From positions 749,859 to 813,858 of the forward strand of contig NZ_RBCJ01000003.1 of assembly GCF_003626755.1 (NCBI RefSeq): a stretch of DNA of 64,000 bases, written 5' to 3'. The DNA comes from Ulvibacterium marinum (GTDB lineage: Bacteria; Bacteroidota; Bacteroidia; Flavobacteriales; Flavobacteriaceae). Positions 53,176-63,089 of the stretch are shown here, one piece after another (the first letter of the stretch is position 1; the number at the start of each line of letters is the position of its first letter). The notes beneath the pieces are model-generated. The model saw only the letters and a list, made by a program, of their open reading frames with translations, was not told the origin of the DNA and did no database searches. The position numbers and the translations under genes are program-made.

Positions 53176-53715
53176 TCAATTCTGGGAAATCGTAAAAGGA
53201 GACCGTATTCTATAAATTTGAACCGGGTTGTCCTTGTATATGGTGGTTTTATCCAGATGCATCCCATTATTTAGTGCTACTTTTTGGGAAGGTTTATTAT
53301 CCACATGTATGATGGAAATTAAGGAATCCGCCAATTTATTTTTAAACGCATATTCCCTGCATTTTACCGCCGCTTCTGTGGCGTAACCTTGTTTCCAGTA
53401 TTCAGGAAGGATGGAGTAGCCTATTTCCAATTCTTGTAGCCCATCTACAGTTTGTATCAATAGGCCACAAATTCCAATTAGGTTTCCATCGGATTTAAGA
53501 ATTAGGGCGTTCATTCCTCCTAATTTTTTTTCGTAGCGTTCAAATACTCTATCGAACTGTTCTCGGCAAGCTGTCTGAGGGTCTTTAGGTAGCCCCTCCC
53601 AATATTGGGTACTTCGCGGATCTTTGTGAAATGGGAGCCAGGCCTCAAAATCCATGGACAATAAATTTCGAAATTTCAATCTTTTTGTCTCCTCCCCATT
53701 TAGAAGTAACCCCAT
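53176..53715 (-). CDS. GNAT-family N-acetyltransferase (RimJ/RimL-like)
   Basis: A 179-residue protein with the RimJ/RimL-type pattern: LKFRNLLSMDFEAWLPFHKD at the N-terminus, LIGICGLLIQTVDGLQELEI, GYSILPEYWKQGYATEAAVK (acetyl-CoA-binding helix, partial QxxGxA) and DNKPSQKVALNNGMHL. It would acetylate an amine on a protein terminus or small molecule; the target is unknown. It starts five bases after the stop of the DUF192 gene on the minus strand, so they are co-transcribed. Confidence 0.85.
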   Translation of the reverse strand: MGLLLNGEETKRLKFRNLLSMDFEAWLPFHKDPRSTQYWEGLPKDPQTACREQFDRVFERYEKKLGGMNALILKSDGNLIGICGLLIQTVDGLQELEIGYSILPEYWKQGYATEAAVKCREYAFKNKLADSLISIIHVDNKPSQKVALNNGMHLDKTTIYKDNPVQIYRIRSPFTISQN

Positions 53716-53720
53716 TTTGC

Positions 53721-54209
53721 CTACAATCTGTTAAAGGCGATGCTATCACCAACTTTCAATCCCCATTTTTGGACCAGACCGGCATTCAATTCCAAAACAT
53801 ATTGTACGGGAACTTTGGAGGGCAAACTTTTTTCATCCAAAGGTTGGGCATTTTCTTGAAAACTGGCAATAGTCATGTTATCCTTAACGTAGACAATGTC
53901 AAGAGGAAATTCAGTATTCTTCATATAAAAATTGTGCAAGCGCACATCTTCAAAGATGAATAGCATACCTTGATGCTCTTCCATGCCTTTACGGTACATG
54001 AGTCCGGTTTCCGTTTCATAGCTGGTCTCCGCAATTTCAATATCAATCTTGGTCAGGATGGAATCTGTCTCCATATTAAAAATTTGGAGTTCTCCTTCCT
54101 TGGTAAAAACTACGGGTTCGGTTTTAATGACCTTTTTGGATTCTTCCTTACAGGATTGGAGGATCAAGAAGCCGACAAAAAGGTAAATTATAAATCTATG
54201 GGATTTCAT
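53721..54209 (-). CDS. DUF192-family lipoprotein
   Basis: About 162 residues from ATG 54209, with a lipoprotein signal (MKSHRFIIYLFVGFLILQSC). The mature part matches DUF192: IDIEIAETSYETETGLMYRK, GMLFIFEDVRLHNFYMKNTE, FPLDIVYVKDNMTIASF and VLELNAGLVQKWGLKVGDSI. The fold is a small beta-barrel of unknown function; members are often exported. An upstream in-frame start at 54242 would precede the signal and is less likely. It lies between lgt and the GNAT gene. Confidence 0.85.
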   Translation of the reverse strand: MKSHRFIIYLFVGFLILQSCKEESKKVIKTEPVVFTKEGELQIFNMETDSILTKIDIEIAETSYETETGLMYRKGMEEHQGMLFIFEDVRLHNFYMKNTEFPLDIVYVKDNMTIASFQENAQPLDEKSLPSKVPVQYVLELNAGLVQKWGLKVGDSIAFNRL

Positions 54210-54328
54210 TATTTTGAAAATTAAAAGAAGAATGTGGAACACTAAACTTTACTATGGTATCTCCAAGTTTGTAAAAAGTATAAGTAGAACATGATATGAT
54301 ACCTTAGGTTTTCCCAATTGAACATTGC

Positions 54329-55297
54329 TCAATGTTTACTGACCTTTGGTCTTAGCATAAAATACAATCCTATTAAAACAAATGGGATACTTAACCATTG
54401 TCCTGTGGATAAAAGCCCAAGAGACTCTTCAAAACCACCCTGACTTTTTTTCACGAATTCCACAAAGAAGCGGATGGTCCAGAGTAATACCAAAAAGAGC
54501 CCGAACAAATAGCCCGTTTTGTTTTTCTTATCCGTTTTCCAATATAAATAGTACAACAAGAGAAAAACGAAAATGTAGGCGACACCTTCATAGAGCTGGG
54601 CCGGATGCCGATAGGGGATTTGATTTAAATATTCCGAAAACTGTGGATTGTTTACCAAGGCACTATAGGCTTCATTAACAGATTGTTCCTGGGTTACGGC
54701 CATTGCCTTGGAGGGATGCATGTCATCCGAATCGCGAACAAATTTGGTGGCAAAAATAAAGGATTCATCAGTAACTTTCCCATTGATTTCGGAATTGAAA
54801 AAATTTCCCAAACGCACACAAAAAGCGCCAATTGAAAAGGGAACCACCATTCTATCCAACAACCATAATAAATTAAACTCGGGATATTTACGCTTGTAGA
54901 GGTACATGCCTATGATAACCCCTATTGTAGCACCATGGCTGGCCAATCCAGTGAACCCGGTAAATTCATAGCCCTTGATGAAACCTAGTAAGCTGCCATT
55001 GGCATTTTCACGAATGGGTAGTAATATCTCTAGCAGATGATTTTGATAATAGGGCCAATCATAGAAGAATACATGGCCCAGGCGGGCTCCCAGCATGGTA
55101 GCCAGTAAAGTATAAATAAGCAGGGAATCCAATTGTTCCACTGTTTTTTTTTCTTGGAGAAAAATTCGTTTCATGATGAACCATCCCAGGGCAAAGGCTA
55201 CGATCCACAGTAGATTGTAATATTTGATTTGTATGGGCCCAAGATTAAAAAGTGTCTCGTTCGGATTCCAGATGATACCTAAAAAGTACATATACAT
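54329..55297 (-). CDS. lgt: Prolipoprotein diacylglyceryl transferase
   Basis: A 322-residue inner-membrane protein with seven helices. Conserved motifs are MLGARLGHVFFYDW (includes the essential Arg/His region), GLASHGATIGVIIG, CVRLGNFFNSEINGK (RxGNxxNxE-type signature) and YRHPAQLYEG. It transfers diacylglycerol to the lipobox cysteine of prolipoproteins, the first step of lipoprotein maturation. The genome here encodes many lipoproteins. A start at ATG 55291 is the alternative. Confidence 0.96.
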   Translation of the reverse strand: MYMYFLGIIWNPNETLFNLGPIQIKYYNLLWIVAFALGWFIMKRIFLQEKKTVEQLDSLLIYTLLATMLGARLGHVFFYDWPYYQNHLLEILLPIRENANGSLLGFIKGYEFTGFTGLASHGATIGVIIGMYLYKRKYPEFNLLWLLDRMVVPFSIGAFCVRLGNFFNSEINGKVTDESFIFATKFVRDSDDMHPSKAMAVTQEQSVNEAYSALVNNPQFSEYLNQIPYRHPAQLYEGVAYIFVFLLLYYLYWKTDKKNKTGYLFGLFLVLLWTIRFFVEFVKKSQGGFEESLGLLSTGQWLSIPFVLIGLYFMLRPKVSKH

Positions 55298-55475
55298 TAT
55301 TTTGAAGGGCTAAGATAAAAAATAGAAACTAGACCACTTCGGTTTTTGGAAACTAGAATACAGATAAACGAAGTATGTTTTTTTCGATTGATTTACCTTT
55401 TTTAGAAAGTAGACAAGCTACATTTTCGCTATTGATTACCAACTTGATTCTTGAACTTGTACGTTAATTTGAAGC

Positions 55476-55697
55476 CTATGGTACGGGATCATATCCTTTT
55501 CCACCCCAAGGATGGCAGCTAAAAATTCTTTTTATGGATAACCATCCTCCTTTAAAAAGACCATGTTTTTGCAATGCTTCCAAAGTATACTGTGAACAAG
55601 TAGGGGAGTAACGGCAAGTAGCCGGGGTGTAAGGGGAGATTGCAGTTTGATAAAACCGTACAAGGAGAACAAATGGGGCTATCAATATTTTTTTCAT
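55476..55697 (-). CDS. yidD: YidD, membrane protein insertion efficiency factor
   Basis: About 73 residues from ATG 55697; the longer frame to 55724 is less likely. The YidD signature is complete: [53 protein letters not shown], with the four Cys of the family. It is thought to help YidC insert membrane proteins. It lies between cysS and lgt on the minus strand. Confidence 0.95.
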   Translation of the reverse strand: MKKILIAPFVLLVRFYQTAISPYTPATCRYSPTCSQYTLEALQKHGLFKGGWLSIKRIFSCHPWGGKGYDPVP

Positions 55698-55793
55698 AAG
55701 TGCCGAAATTGTTTCGGTGACCATAGCATTTGTTTCCCTGCAAGGATGAGGTTGCTTTGGATAATGACTGGTTTCCTAAGGGCATGTATGGCT

Positions 55794-57275
55794 TCAAGAA
55801 ATACTAAATGTAGTACCTTCTTTGCCATCCTTTAATTGAATTCCCAAAGCTGCCAATTGATCTCGAATAGTGTCCGAAGTGGCAAAATCCCTGTTAGATC
55901 GTGCTTCGTTACGTAATTGGATCAACAATTCCACAACGCCCTCAAGTTTATCGGAATCCTTGTTGTTATCCGAATTTTGTTCCAAGCCCAAGATATCAAA
56001 AACAAAGGAATGCATGCTTTGTTGCAAAGCTTGTTTATGTTCCGAGGTAATACTTTCCTTCCCGTCCTTTATAAGGTTAATGTGTTTTACCACATCAAAA
56101 AGGTGGGCAATAAGGATCGGCGTATTAAAATTATCGTTCATGGCATCATAACATTGCTGTTTCCATGCGTTGAAATCAAAATCCGTTGATTCCTTGGTTT
56201 CTAATTTGGCAAGGGTATCCATTGCCTCGATTAGACGATTAAAGCCTTTTTCAGAGGCCAAAAGCGCTTCATTGCTCAAATCCAAAATACTGGCATAATG
56301 GGCCTGCATCATAAAAAAACGCACAACTGACGGCGAGAATGGTTTACTCAGGATGTTATTCTCACCTGAGAAAATTTCTCCCGGCAGGATATTATTTCCG
56401 GTAGATTTTGCCATCTTTTTGCCATTCAGAGTCAGCATGTTAGCATGTAGCCAATATTTTACAGGAGAAAGTCCGTTACTTGCTTCGGCCTGGGCAATCT
56501 CACATTCGTGGTGCGGAAATTTCAAGTCCATTCCACCACCGTGAATATCAAAAGTCTCACCTAGGTATTTGGTGCTCATGGCGGTACACTCCAAATGCCA
56601 ACCTGGAAAACCATCGCCCCAAGGAGAAGGCCAACGCATTATATGTTGTGGCTCCGCTTTTTTCCAAAGTGCAAAATCTTGTGGGCTTTTTTTCTCATCC
56701 TGTGCCGTAAGTTCACGGGTATTGGCAATCATATCCTCCAATTTTCTTCCGCTCAATTTTCCGTATTCATGAGAGTCGTTAAATTTACTTACATCAAAAT
56801 AGACTGAACTATTTATCTCGTAGGCATACCCTTTTTTAATAATATCCTTAATAATTTCTATTTGTTCTATAATGTGCCCGGTTGCCGTAGGTTCTATACT
56901 GGGGGGCAGAAAATTGAATTTTTCTAGAATATTGTGAAAATCTACGGTGTAGCGTTGTACCACTTCCATGGGCTCCAATTGCTCCAAACGTGCCTTTTTT
57001 GCAATTTTATCTTCTCCATCTTCAGCATCATCTACCAAATGCCCTGCATCGGTAATATTCCTAACATATCTAACTTTGTAACCTAAATGCCTCAGATACC
57101 TGAAAATCATATCGAAAGACATAAAGGTTCTGCAATTTCCCAAATGCACATTGCTATATACCGTTGGTCCACATACATACATACCAATATGCCCTTCGTT
57201 CAAGGGTTTAAAAACTTCTTTTTTTCCGGAAAGTGAGTTATGGACCTTTAAGTTCTGGCTTTTGTACAATTGCAT
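55794..57275 (-). CDS. cysS: Cysteinyl-tRNA synthetase
   Basis: A 493-residue class I synthetase. It has the HIGH-like motif in [15 protein letters not shown], the Zn-binding residues ([21 protein letters not shown]), the KMSKS-like KMAKSTGN and the C-terminal anticodon-binding helices. It attaches cysteine to tRNA-Cys. It is 12 bases from the folE stop and probably in its transcript. Confidence 0.97.
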   Translation of the reverse strand: MQLYKSQNLKVHNSLSGKKEVFKPLNEGHIGMYVCGPTVYSNVHLGNCRTFMSFDMIFRYLRHLGYKVRYVRNITDAGHLVDDAEDGEDKIAKKARLEQLEPMEVVQRYTVDFHNILEKFNFLPPSIEPTATGHIIEQIEIIKDIIKKGYAYEINSSVYFDVSKFNDSHEYGKLSGRKLEDMIANTRELTAQDEKKSPQDFALWKKAEPQHIMRWPSPWGDGFPGWHLECTAMSTKYLGETFDIHGGGMDLKFPHHECEIAQAEASNGLSPVKYWLHANMLTLNGKKMAKSTGNNILPGEIFSGENNILSKPFSPSVVRFFMMQAHYASILDLSNEALLASEKGFNRLIEAMDTLAKLETKESTDFDFNAWKQQCYDAMNDNFNTPILIAHLFDVVKHINLIKDGKESITSEHKQALQQSMHSFVFDILGLEQNSDNNKDSDKLEGVVELLIQLRNEARSNRDFATSDTIRDQLAALGIQLKDGKEGTTFSIS

Positions 57276-57287
57276 ACGTTGGCAGGG

Positions 57288-57971
57288 CTATTCAAAATGG
57301 GTATCCAGATTAATATAATCCAAAAATTCACGACGTGTTGCCTCTTCCTTAAATTTTCCGCCATATTCCGCCGTTACCGTACTACTATCAACATCCCTGA
57401 TTCCCCTGGAATTTACACAAAGATGTTTGGCATCTATTACACAGGCTACATCTTCCGTTCCCAACACATTTTGAAGTTCCTTTACGATTTGGATGTTCAT
57501 CCGTTCCTGGACCTGTGGCCTTTTGGCATAATAGTCTACAATACGGTTCATTTTAGAGAGTCCCACTACCGTTCCATTGGAAATATAGGCTACATGCGCC
57601 TTACCCACAATAGGCAATAAATGATGCTCACATGTGGAGTAGAGGGTTATATTTTTTTCTACCAACATCTCCCCGTATTTGTACTTGTTCTCAAACGTAG
57701 AGGATTTTGGCTTTCGATCAGGATGCAGACCACTGAAGATTTCATTGACAAACATTTTGGCAACTCTATTGGGTGTTCCTTTTAGGCTATCATCGTCAAG
57801 GTCCAGTCCCAAGGTGAGCATTATATCCCTAATACTCTGCTGTATTCTTTCGATCTTTTCCCCATCTTCTAAAATAAAAGCGTCTTTCCGCAAAGGGGTT
57901 TCTTCGGAAGCGGAAACATGGTCGTCTCCCATCTCCTCAAAATGCTCTTCCAATGTGCTGTCCATTTTCAT
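57288..57971 (-). CDS. folE: GTP cyclohydrolase I
   Basis: About 227 residues from ATG 57971; the frame is open to 58007 but that region lacks family similarity. Motifs are complete: VNEIFSGLHPDRKP, YSTCEHHLLPIVGKAHVAYI (zinc ligands), LSKMNRIVDYYAKRPQVQER, and AKHLCVNSRGIRD. It converts GTP to dihydroneopterin triphosphate, the first step of folate/pterin synthesis. It heads the minus-strand run folE-cysS-yidD-lgt-DUF192-GNAT. Confidence 0.96.
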   Translation of the reverse strand: MKMDSTLEEHFEEMGDDHVSASEETPLRKDAFILEDGEKIERIQQSIRDIMLTLGLDLDDDSLKGTPNRVAKMFVNEIFSGLHPDRKPKSSTFENKYKYGEMLVEKNITLYSTCEHHLLPIVGKAHVAYISNGTVVGLSKMNRIVDYYAKRPQVQERMNIQIVKELQNVLGTEDVACVIDAKHLCVNSRGIRDVDSSTVTAEYGGKFKEEATRREFLDYINLDTHFE

Positions 57972-58107
57972 TTTGCCGTGGCTTGTTCGAAGCGCAAAGA
58001 TATACATAAAATGGCACTTTACGCTCTATTTGTCCTTCTACACAACATAAATTAGTGTTAACACAAACCCCTTTTTAAATTTATAAATTCCAGAATTATA
58101 CCTACCT

Positions 58108-59913
58108 ATGAGATGTATTGTAGCCATCTTGGCCTTGGTCTTTTTTATGAGGGTTCAAAATGCAGTGGCTCAGGTTTCTCCGGATTGTAGCAATGCCATA
58201 CCCATTTGCAATAACACTCCCGTAAACGGGGGTACCAATGGATTTGGTCTAGATGATTTCAATGGGGCCGCTACAAGCGGATGTTTGGAGGAAGCCTTGG
58301 TCGGAGCCATTGAATCCAACTCCGCTTGGTACCGTTTTAGAACAGGAGCCAGCGGGCAATTAGGAATAAACATCGGAATAGATAGCAATGAAGATTGGGA
58401 TTTTGCCCTATACCAAACCAGTGATTGTAACAATTTAGGCGATCCGATCCGGTGCAATTTTTTTGACAATCAAGACGCGAATACGTTTATAGGCATAGGA
58501 GAGGATCCTTCTGGAGATACCACCAATGTGCAATATGAAGATTGGATTCAGGTAACATCTGGGCAGGATTATTATCTACTCATCAATAATTTTAGCAACA
58601 ACAACTCTGGATTTTCTATTCAATTCTCGGGGCAGATTTTTGTTACAAATCCCTATGATGCCTTGGATTGTTCCATTATTGACAACTTATTGGGACCTCC
58701 TATATCCGCTTGTGAAAATGATACCGTACTATTGGATGCAACTACTTCGAATGCAACAAATTATGAATGGTTTATAGACGGTGGAAATGGTTTTCAGCTT
58801 ATATCTGGGGAGAACAATGCCACATTGCAGGTGACCAATTCGGCATTATATAGGACAAGGGTCTCCTTGCCTTCCGGTAGTACAATAATAAGTGAGGTAC
58901 AAGTTGCATTTTCTGCCCTTCCCATGTCCTTTCCAATATCTGATGATACAATTTGTTCGGACTTGGGGGGCTATAACCTTTCCCAAAAGAATAACCAGGT
59001 ATTGGGAAGTCAGGATCCACAGGAATTTCGAGTTAGTTACTATACGAGTTATTCTGATGCTGTGAATGGTATGAATGTCCTTCCTGAACAGTATATTCCG
59101 GGAATAGGGGCACAGACTATTTATGTTAGGGTCAGTTCTTTGGAGAACCCAAGATGTTTTGATGTGTCCCAGCAATTCCAATTAACGGTTTTGCAAACCC
59201 CGGTGTTAGACTTTCCTACGGAGGTAGAGATTTGTGAGGATAATTCAGGAATAGCTATAGGAGATCCGTTTCCAAACGTCGGGTTCCATTACTTATGGAG
59301 TTCCGGAGAGGCAACCTCTTCCATTATAGTATCACAGGAAGGCACGTATACTCTTACCGCTACGAACTCACAGAACGGTGAAACCTGTACAAGTTCCTTG
59401 ACCGTAAGAGTCAGGGTCTCTCGACCACCGGAAATAACGGATATTATCATAGAAGATGTGCAAAATAACAATTCCGTAACGGTAATCACCAATGTTGAAG
59501 GTGACTTTGAATACCGTTTGGATGATGGGCCATATCAATCCGCAAATGTCTTTTCAGAAGTACTTCCGGGAATGCATAGCGTTACTGTAAATAATCGATC
59601 CGGTTGTGGTGCCGTAACGGAAAATATAGTCGTGGTAGGCTTCCCTAAATTTTTCACGCCCAATGGGGACAATATAAATGATGATTGGCACATCATCGGA
59701 ATATCAAACCTTCAAAACCCTGTTATTTCTATTTTTGACCGTTTTGGCAAACTTCTAAAGAGTTTGGATTCCAACACCATTGGTTGGGATGGTAGGTTCA
59801 ATGGTCAGGAGGTGCCATCATCGGATTACTGGTTTAGGCTTACCTACGTGGACGCTAACGGCGAGCTAACAACTGCTAAATATATAAATAACCACTTTTC
59901 ATTGCGTCGCTAA
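58108..59913 (+). CDS. Secreted protein with type IX (type B) sorting domain
   Basis: A 601-residue protein with a signal peptide (about 1-21). The N-terminal domain (about 22-190) has SPDCSNAIPICNNTPVNGGT, SAWYRFRTGASGQLGINIGI, DEDWDFALYQTSDC-like and IQVTSGQDYYLLINNFS. Ig-like or PKD-like modules lie between about 200 and 470. The C-terminus (about 510-601) is the gliding-motility-associated sorting domain: GFPKFFTPNGDNINDDWHI, ISIFDRFGKLLKSLDSNTIG, FNGQEVPSSDYWFRLTY. It would be secreted by the type IX system, probably to the cell surface. A paralogue follows. Confidence 0.9.
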   Translation: MRCIVAILALVFFMRVQNAVAQVSPDCSNAIPICNNTPVNGGTNGFGLDDFNGAATSGCLEEALVGAIESNSAWYRFRTGASGQLGINIGIDSNEDWDFALYQTSDCNNLGDPIRCNFFDNQDANTFIGIGEDPSGDTTNVQYEDWIQVTSGQDYYLLINNFSNNNSGFSIQFSGQIFVTNPYDALDCSIIDNLLGPPISACENDTVLLDATTSNATNYEWFIDGGNGFQLISGENNATLQVTNSALYRTRVSLPSGSTIISEVQVAFSALPMSFPISDDTICSDLGGYNLSQKNNQVLGSQDPQEFRVSYYTSYSDAVNGMNVLPEQYIPGIGAQTIYVRVSSLENPRCFDVSQQFQLTVLQTPVLDFPTEVEICEDNSGIAIGDPFPNVGFHYLWSSGEATSSIIVSQEGTYTLTATNSQNGETCTSSLTVRVRVSRPPEITDIIIEDVQNNNSVTVITNVEGDFEYRLDDGPYQSANVFSEVLPGMHSVTVNNRSGCGAVTENIVVVGFPKFFTPNGDNINDDWHIIGISNLQNPVISIFDRFGKLLKSLDSNTIGWDGRFNGQEVPSSDYWFRLTYVDANGELTTAKYINNHFSLRR

Positions 59914-60042
59914 AGCTCTTGAACTTTCCACTTCTTAAGCAGTTCATCGATAAACGGCAGAAATCTTCGTTCAAAATATACTAAATCTAACCTATCCGAG
60001 TTATTCTTAGTGATTAATAGTGTAACGTAAGCCCCATACCCT

Positions 60043-61488
60043 ATGCGAACACTTTTTTTTGCTATTTGTGCCCTATTTCTAGCTACTTCGGAAATACAGG
60101 CACAAAACTCACCGGACTGTAGAACTGCTATTCCCGTATGTGCCGATCAAGGTCCTTTATTCTTTGAGGCAGACGGTAGTGGTGACATCGATGATTTTGA
60201 TCCCGATATCATTCGAAGATCTGGTTGTTTGGAAAAAGGAAGTGTGGCCTCCGCAAACATAGAAAACAATACTTCTTGGTTCGTATTTAGGGCTGGAACC
60301 GGAGGACAAGTAGGTTTTGATATCGAAGCATTGCCGGTAGGAGGTTCCGGAACGGTCACCGCTGAGTGGGATTTTGCCGTTTATGGTCCTGATGTGGATT
60401 GCGCGGATATAAGTAATGGTACTGCAGAACCTATTCGGTGTAACTATGAGGTAAATGATACGAATTTTACAGGAATTGGGGTTAACCCGGAAAATGGACA
60501 ACAGGGAGCTCCCTTTTTGATAGGCAGCCAAAATACATACGATGAGTGGTTGGATGTACAGCCTGGAGAAATCTATTACATTCTTATAAATAATTTCAAT
60601 ACTAATTTTGATGGAGATCCAGAACCTTATTCTATTGTTTTTACCGGTACTTCCGTAGAGGATGACCAAAATACTGCGCTGGATTGTACGTTGCGAGATG
60701 AATTTCTAGGATTGGACATCATTGCTTGTGAAGGTGACCCGGATATAACGCTTAGTGCATTGAACTCTCCGGCAGGTGCCGATATTGCCAATGTAGCTTG
60801 GACGGTGGACTACGAAGATGACGGGGTTATTGACGATGCCTTGACCGGTACCGGGCCATTTGGTGCCGAATTGATCGTTGCCAGTCCGAACTCCGGGCGC
60901 TATTTCGCAGAAATTACTACAATTACAGGTACGCCACCAACCGTTGCCGATGTTGGAGGAATTCTTATTACATTCTATGGAATTCCCGTCTTGGACCGGG
61001 TAGAAATCTTGGATACGAATTTATCCGAGGATCCTGACATGAACAACATTGAAATCTTTGTAGACGGGGACGGGGATTATGAATATGCCATTAATGGAGG
61101 CGAGTTTCAGGACGATCCGGTTTTTAGGGATATTCCGCCGGGCTTAAATACACTGATCATCAATGACAAGAATGGATGTGGTACTACGGAGCCTCTGGAA
61201 TTTCTAGTTGTAGGTTATCCCAAATTCTTTACACCCAATGGGGACGGAATTCATGATGCATGGAACGTACTTGGAATAGAGACCTTGAATGATCCGTCAG
61301 TATTTATATTTGATCGTTACGGCAAGCTTTTAAAACAATTAAATGCTGCTACGATCGGATGGGACGGTACCTTTAATGGAAGGCCCATGCCTTCTTCGGA
61401 TTATTGGTTTAGGTTTGAATACTCTGAAGACGAGGAAGGGTTGGTGGTAGCAAAGACCAGGAAAACACATTTTACATTAAAGCGATAA
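60043..61488 (+). CDS. Secreted protein with type IX (type B) sorting domain, paralogue
   Basis: A 481-residue protein with a signal peptide (about 1-20) and the same plan as the gene before it: NSPDCRTAIPVCADQGPLFF, SWFVFRAGTGGQVGFDIE, WLDVQPGEIYYILINNFN and the C-terminal YPKFFTPNGDGIHDAWNVLG, SVFIFDRYGKLLKQLNAATI, NGRPMPSSDYWFRFEY. It is shorter because the middle module set is reduced. It probably arose by tandem duplication. The two begin with a shared N-terminal domain. Confidence 0.9.
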   Translation: MRTLFFAICALFLATSEIQAQNSPDCRTAIPVCADQGPLFFEADGSGDIDDFDPDIIRRSGCLEKGSVASANIENNTSWFVFRAGTGGQVGFDIEALPVGGSGTVTAEWDFAVYGPDVDCADISNGTAEPIRCNYEVNDTNFTGIGVNPENGQQGAPFLIGSQNTYDEWLDVQPGEIYYILINNFNTNFDGDPEPYSIVFTGTSVEDDQNTALDCTLRDEFLGLDIIACEGDPDITLSALNSPAGADIANVAWTVDYEDDGVIDDALTGTGPFGAELIVASPNSGRYFAEITTITGTPPTVADVGGILITFYGIPVLDRVEILDTNLSEDPDMNNIEIFVDGDGDYEYAINGGEFQDDPVFRDIPPGLNTLIINDKNGCGTTEPLEFLVVGYPKFFTPNGDGIHDAWNVLGIETLNDPSVFIFDRYGKLLKQLNAATIGWDGTFNGRPMPSSDYWFRFEYSEDEEGLVVAKTRKTHFTLKR

Positions 61489-61490
61489 AA

Positions 61491-61518
61491 AATGGCGACC
61501 ATTTGGCCGCCATAACTA
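61491..61518 (-). terminator. Intrinsic terminator of the OMPP1-type gene
   Basis: On the minus strand, ATGGCG and CGCCAT pair around a loop and are followed by TTTTTT. It lies about 25 bases past the minus-strand gene's stop and abuts the end of the plus-strand secreted-protein gene. Confidence 0.7.
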
Positions 61519-61541
61519 CTATTTATTAGTTCTTATATTTC

Positions 61542-63047
61542 TTAAAAATTCAAGGTAAAGCCTAAGGTTACATTTGTATTTAATCGGTTTACGGCAGCCG
61601 GAGTCGTAAGGCCCGTATCAAAAAGAAATTCTGCCACGTCCCGTTCCGTTCTGTTTACGGCAAGATCAATTCTACTTGCACCAAAGCTATAGCCAATACC
61701 ACCTGATATTCCCTCCAGATCTCCTACAATATTCCCATCTTCATATGGACTTTGTTCAAAGCGGTATCCTCCCCTAAGGCTAAATCGCTCAATTCTATAT
61801 TCCCCACCGACCCTAAATGAGGAAACCGTACCTAATTGGTTTGAAATATCTGTATTTACCACAGTAAAGCTGGGGTCGTTGTCAGGTCTTAACTCAGCTT
61901 GTGACATATCTTGATAGCCATAGTCAAAGCTTAGCAAACCGTTCTTTCCGAAAACTAGCGCCAAACTTCCCGTAATCTTTCCCGGGGTTTTAATTCTGTA
62001 TACCTCAAATAGATTGACTACATTGAAATTAATAAAATTGATATCATCATCGGCAAGGTCGGAGTTGATTCGTTGAGATAGATCATCCGTTAATCGGTAC
62101 CATGTCGGGGATTGATAACTTCCTCCGATTCTTATGAACTCGTTTAATTTTGCGATAGCGCCTAAGCTGAACGAAAAACCGGTACCCTCGGTGTGCAAAA
62201 GATTATCAAAAGTAGTGAACTGGATTTCGGAATCGGCATCATATCCGTTTTCTGTAAATTGATCATATCTATCATAAACCAAATTATGGAAATTCACTGA
62301 AGCGCCAAGATAAAGCGTTTCCCGATATTGGGAAGCGACATTCAAGGTAAATCGGCTATTGTAACCGGAAGTACTTCTCAAGAATTCCTGATTAACAGAG
62401 CTATAGTCCGCATTACTGATGTATGTAGTGTTGGCATCCTCTAATTCTGCTGGATCAATTATTCCACCATAATAGCCTAGAAATGCCTGCTGATCTCCAA
62501 AACCTTGTACAGCACCAATATCCAAATACGCTTCCTCCAGGAACTCACCATCTTGCAACAATATTGAACCGAAAGGAACGCCTTGTGCAAAATCCAGGAA
62601 GTAATTATCTATACCCTGGTTGCTGTTACCGGCAACGAAAAACTCGTTGTCAAAATTTTCCACCACGTCGTAGTTGACGGCAAGCGAGAATTTTTTCCAA
62701 TCTGAATTGGCATCGGTGTTTTTAAAAACAAATACACCTCCCAATTGGTTCAGATCAACATCATGTGTTGTAGTTCCATTTGTACCATTAAAATAATTGG
62801 CTGTATTGTCCATAGTATAGTGGGTGCCGGAAACCGAGAACAAACTATTGTTAAAAACCGCCGAACCGGCAGGATTGGTATTTAAGGCGGACAAGTCTCC
62901 GCCTAGAGCCCCAAAGGCTCCTCCCATTCCCTGAAAGCGAGCGGTTCCCTGAATATTTTCTGTACTATAGCGCAATACATCGCTGATGTTCTGGGCACTG
63001 GTTACTGCACATGCCAATAGCATGATGAAAGTTAAATGACTTTTCAT
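61542..63047 (-). CDS. OMPP1/FadL/TodX-type outer-membrane transporter
   Basis: A 501-residue protein with a signal peptide (about 1-18). It opens QNISDVLRYSTENIQGTARF, then GMGGAFGALGGDLSALNTNP and AGSAVF, the conserved N-terminal region of the FadL family, whose N-terminus plugs a long-chain hydrophobic-ligand barrel. The rest alternates amphipathic strands and ends VTLGFTLNF, typical of outer-membrane barrels. It would let hydrophobic compounds cross the outer membrane. A Gly/Trp-rich protein gene lies upstream on the same strand. Confidence 0.88.
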   Translation of the reverse strand: MKSHLTFIMLLACAVTSAQNISDVLRYSTENIQGTARFQGMGGAFGALGGDLSALNTNPAGSAVFNNSLFSVSGTHYTMDNTANYFNGTNGTTTHDVDLNQLGGVFVFKNTDANSDWKKFSLAVNYDVVENFDNEFFVAGNSNQGIDNYFLDFAQGVPFGSILLQDGEFLEEAYLDIGAVQGFGDQQAFLGYYGGIIDPAELEDANTTYISNADYSSVNQEFLRSTSGYNSRFTLNVASQYRETLYLGASVNFHNLVYDRYDQFTENGYDADSEIQFTTFDNLLHTEGTGFSFSLGAIAKLNEFIRIGGSYQSPTWYRLTDDLSQRINSDLADDDINFINFNVVNLFEVYRIKTPGKITGSLALVFGKNGLLSFDYGYQDMSQAELRPDNDPSFTVVNTDISNQLGTVSSFRVGGEYRIERFSLRGGYRFEQSPYEDGNIVGDLEGISGGIGYSFGASRIDLAVNRTERDVAEFLFDTGLTTPAAVNRLNTNVTLGFTLNF

Positions 63048-63089
63048 GATCGAAAATTTAGTACTAAAGTTCTTGATGATTTTATGGGC

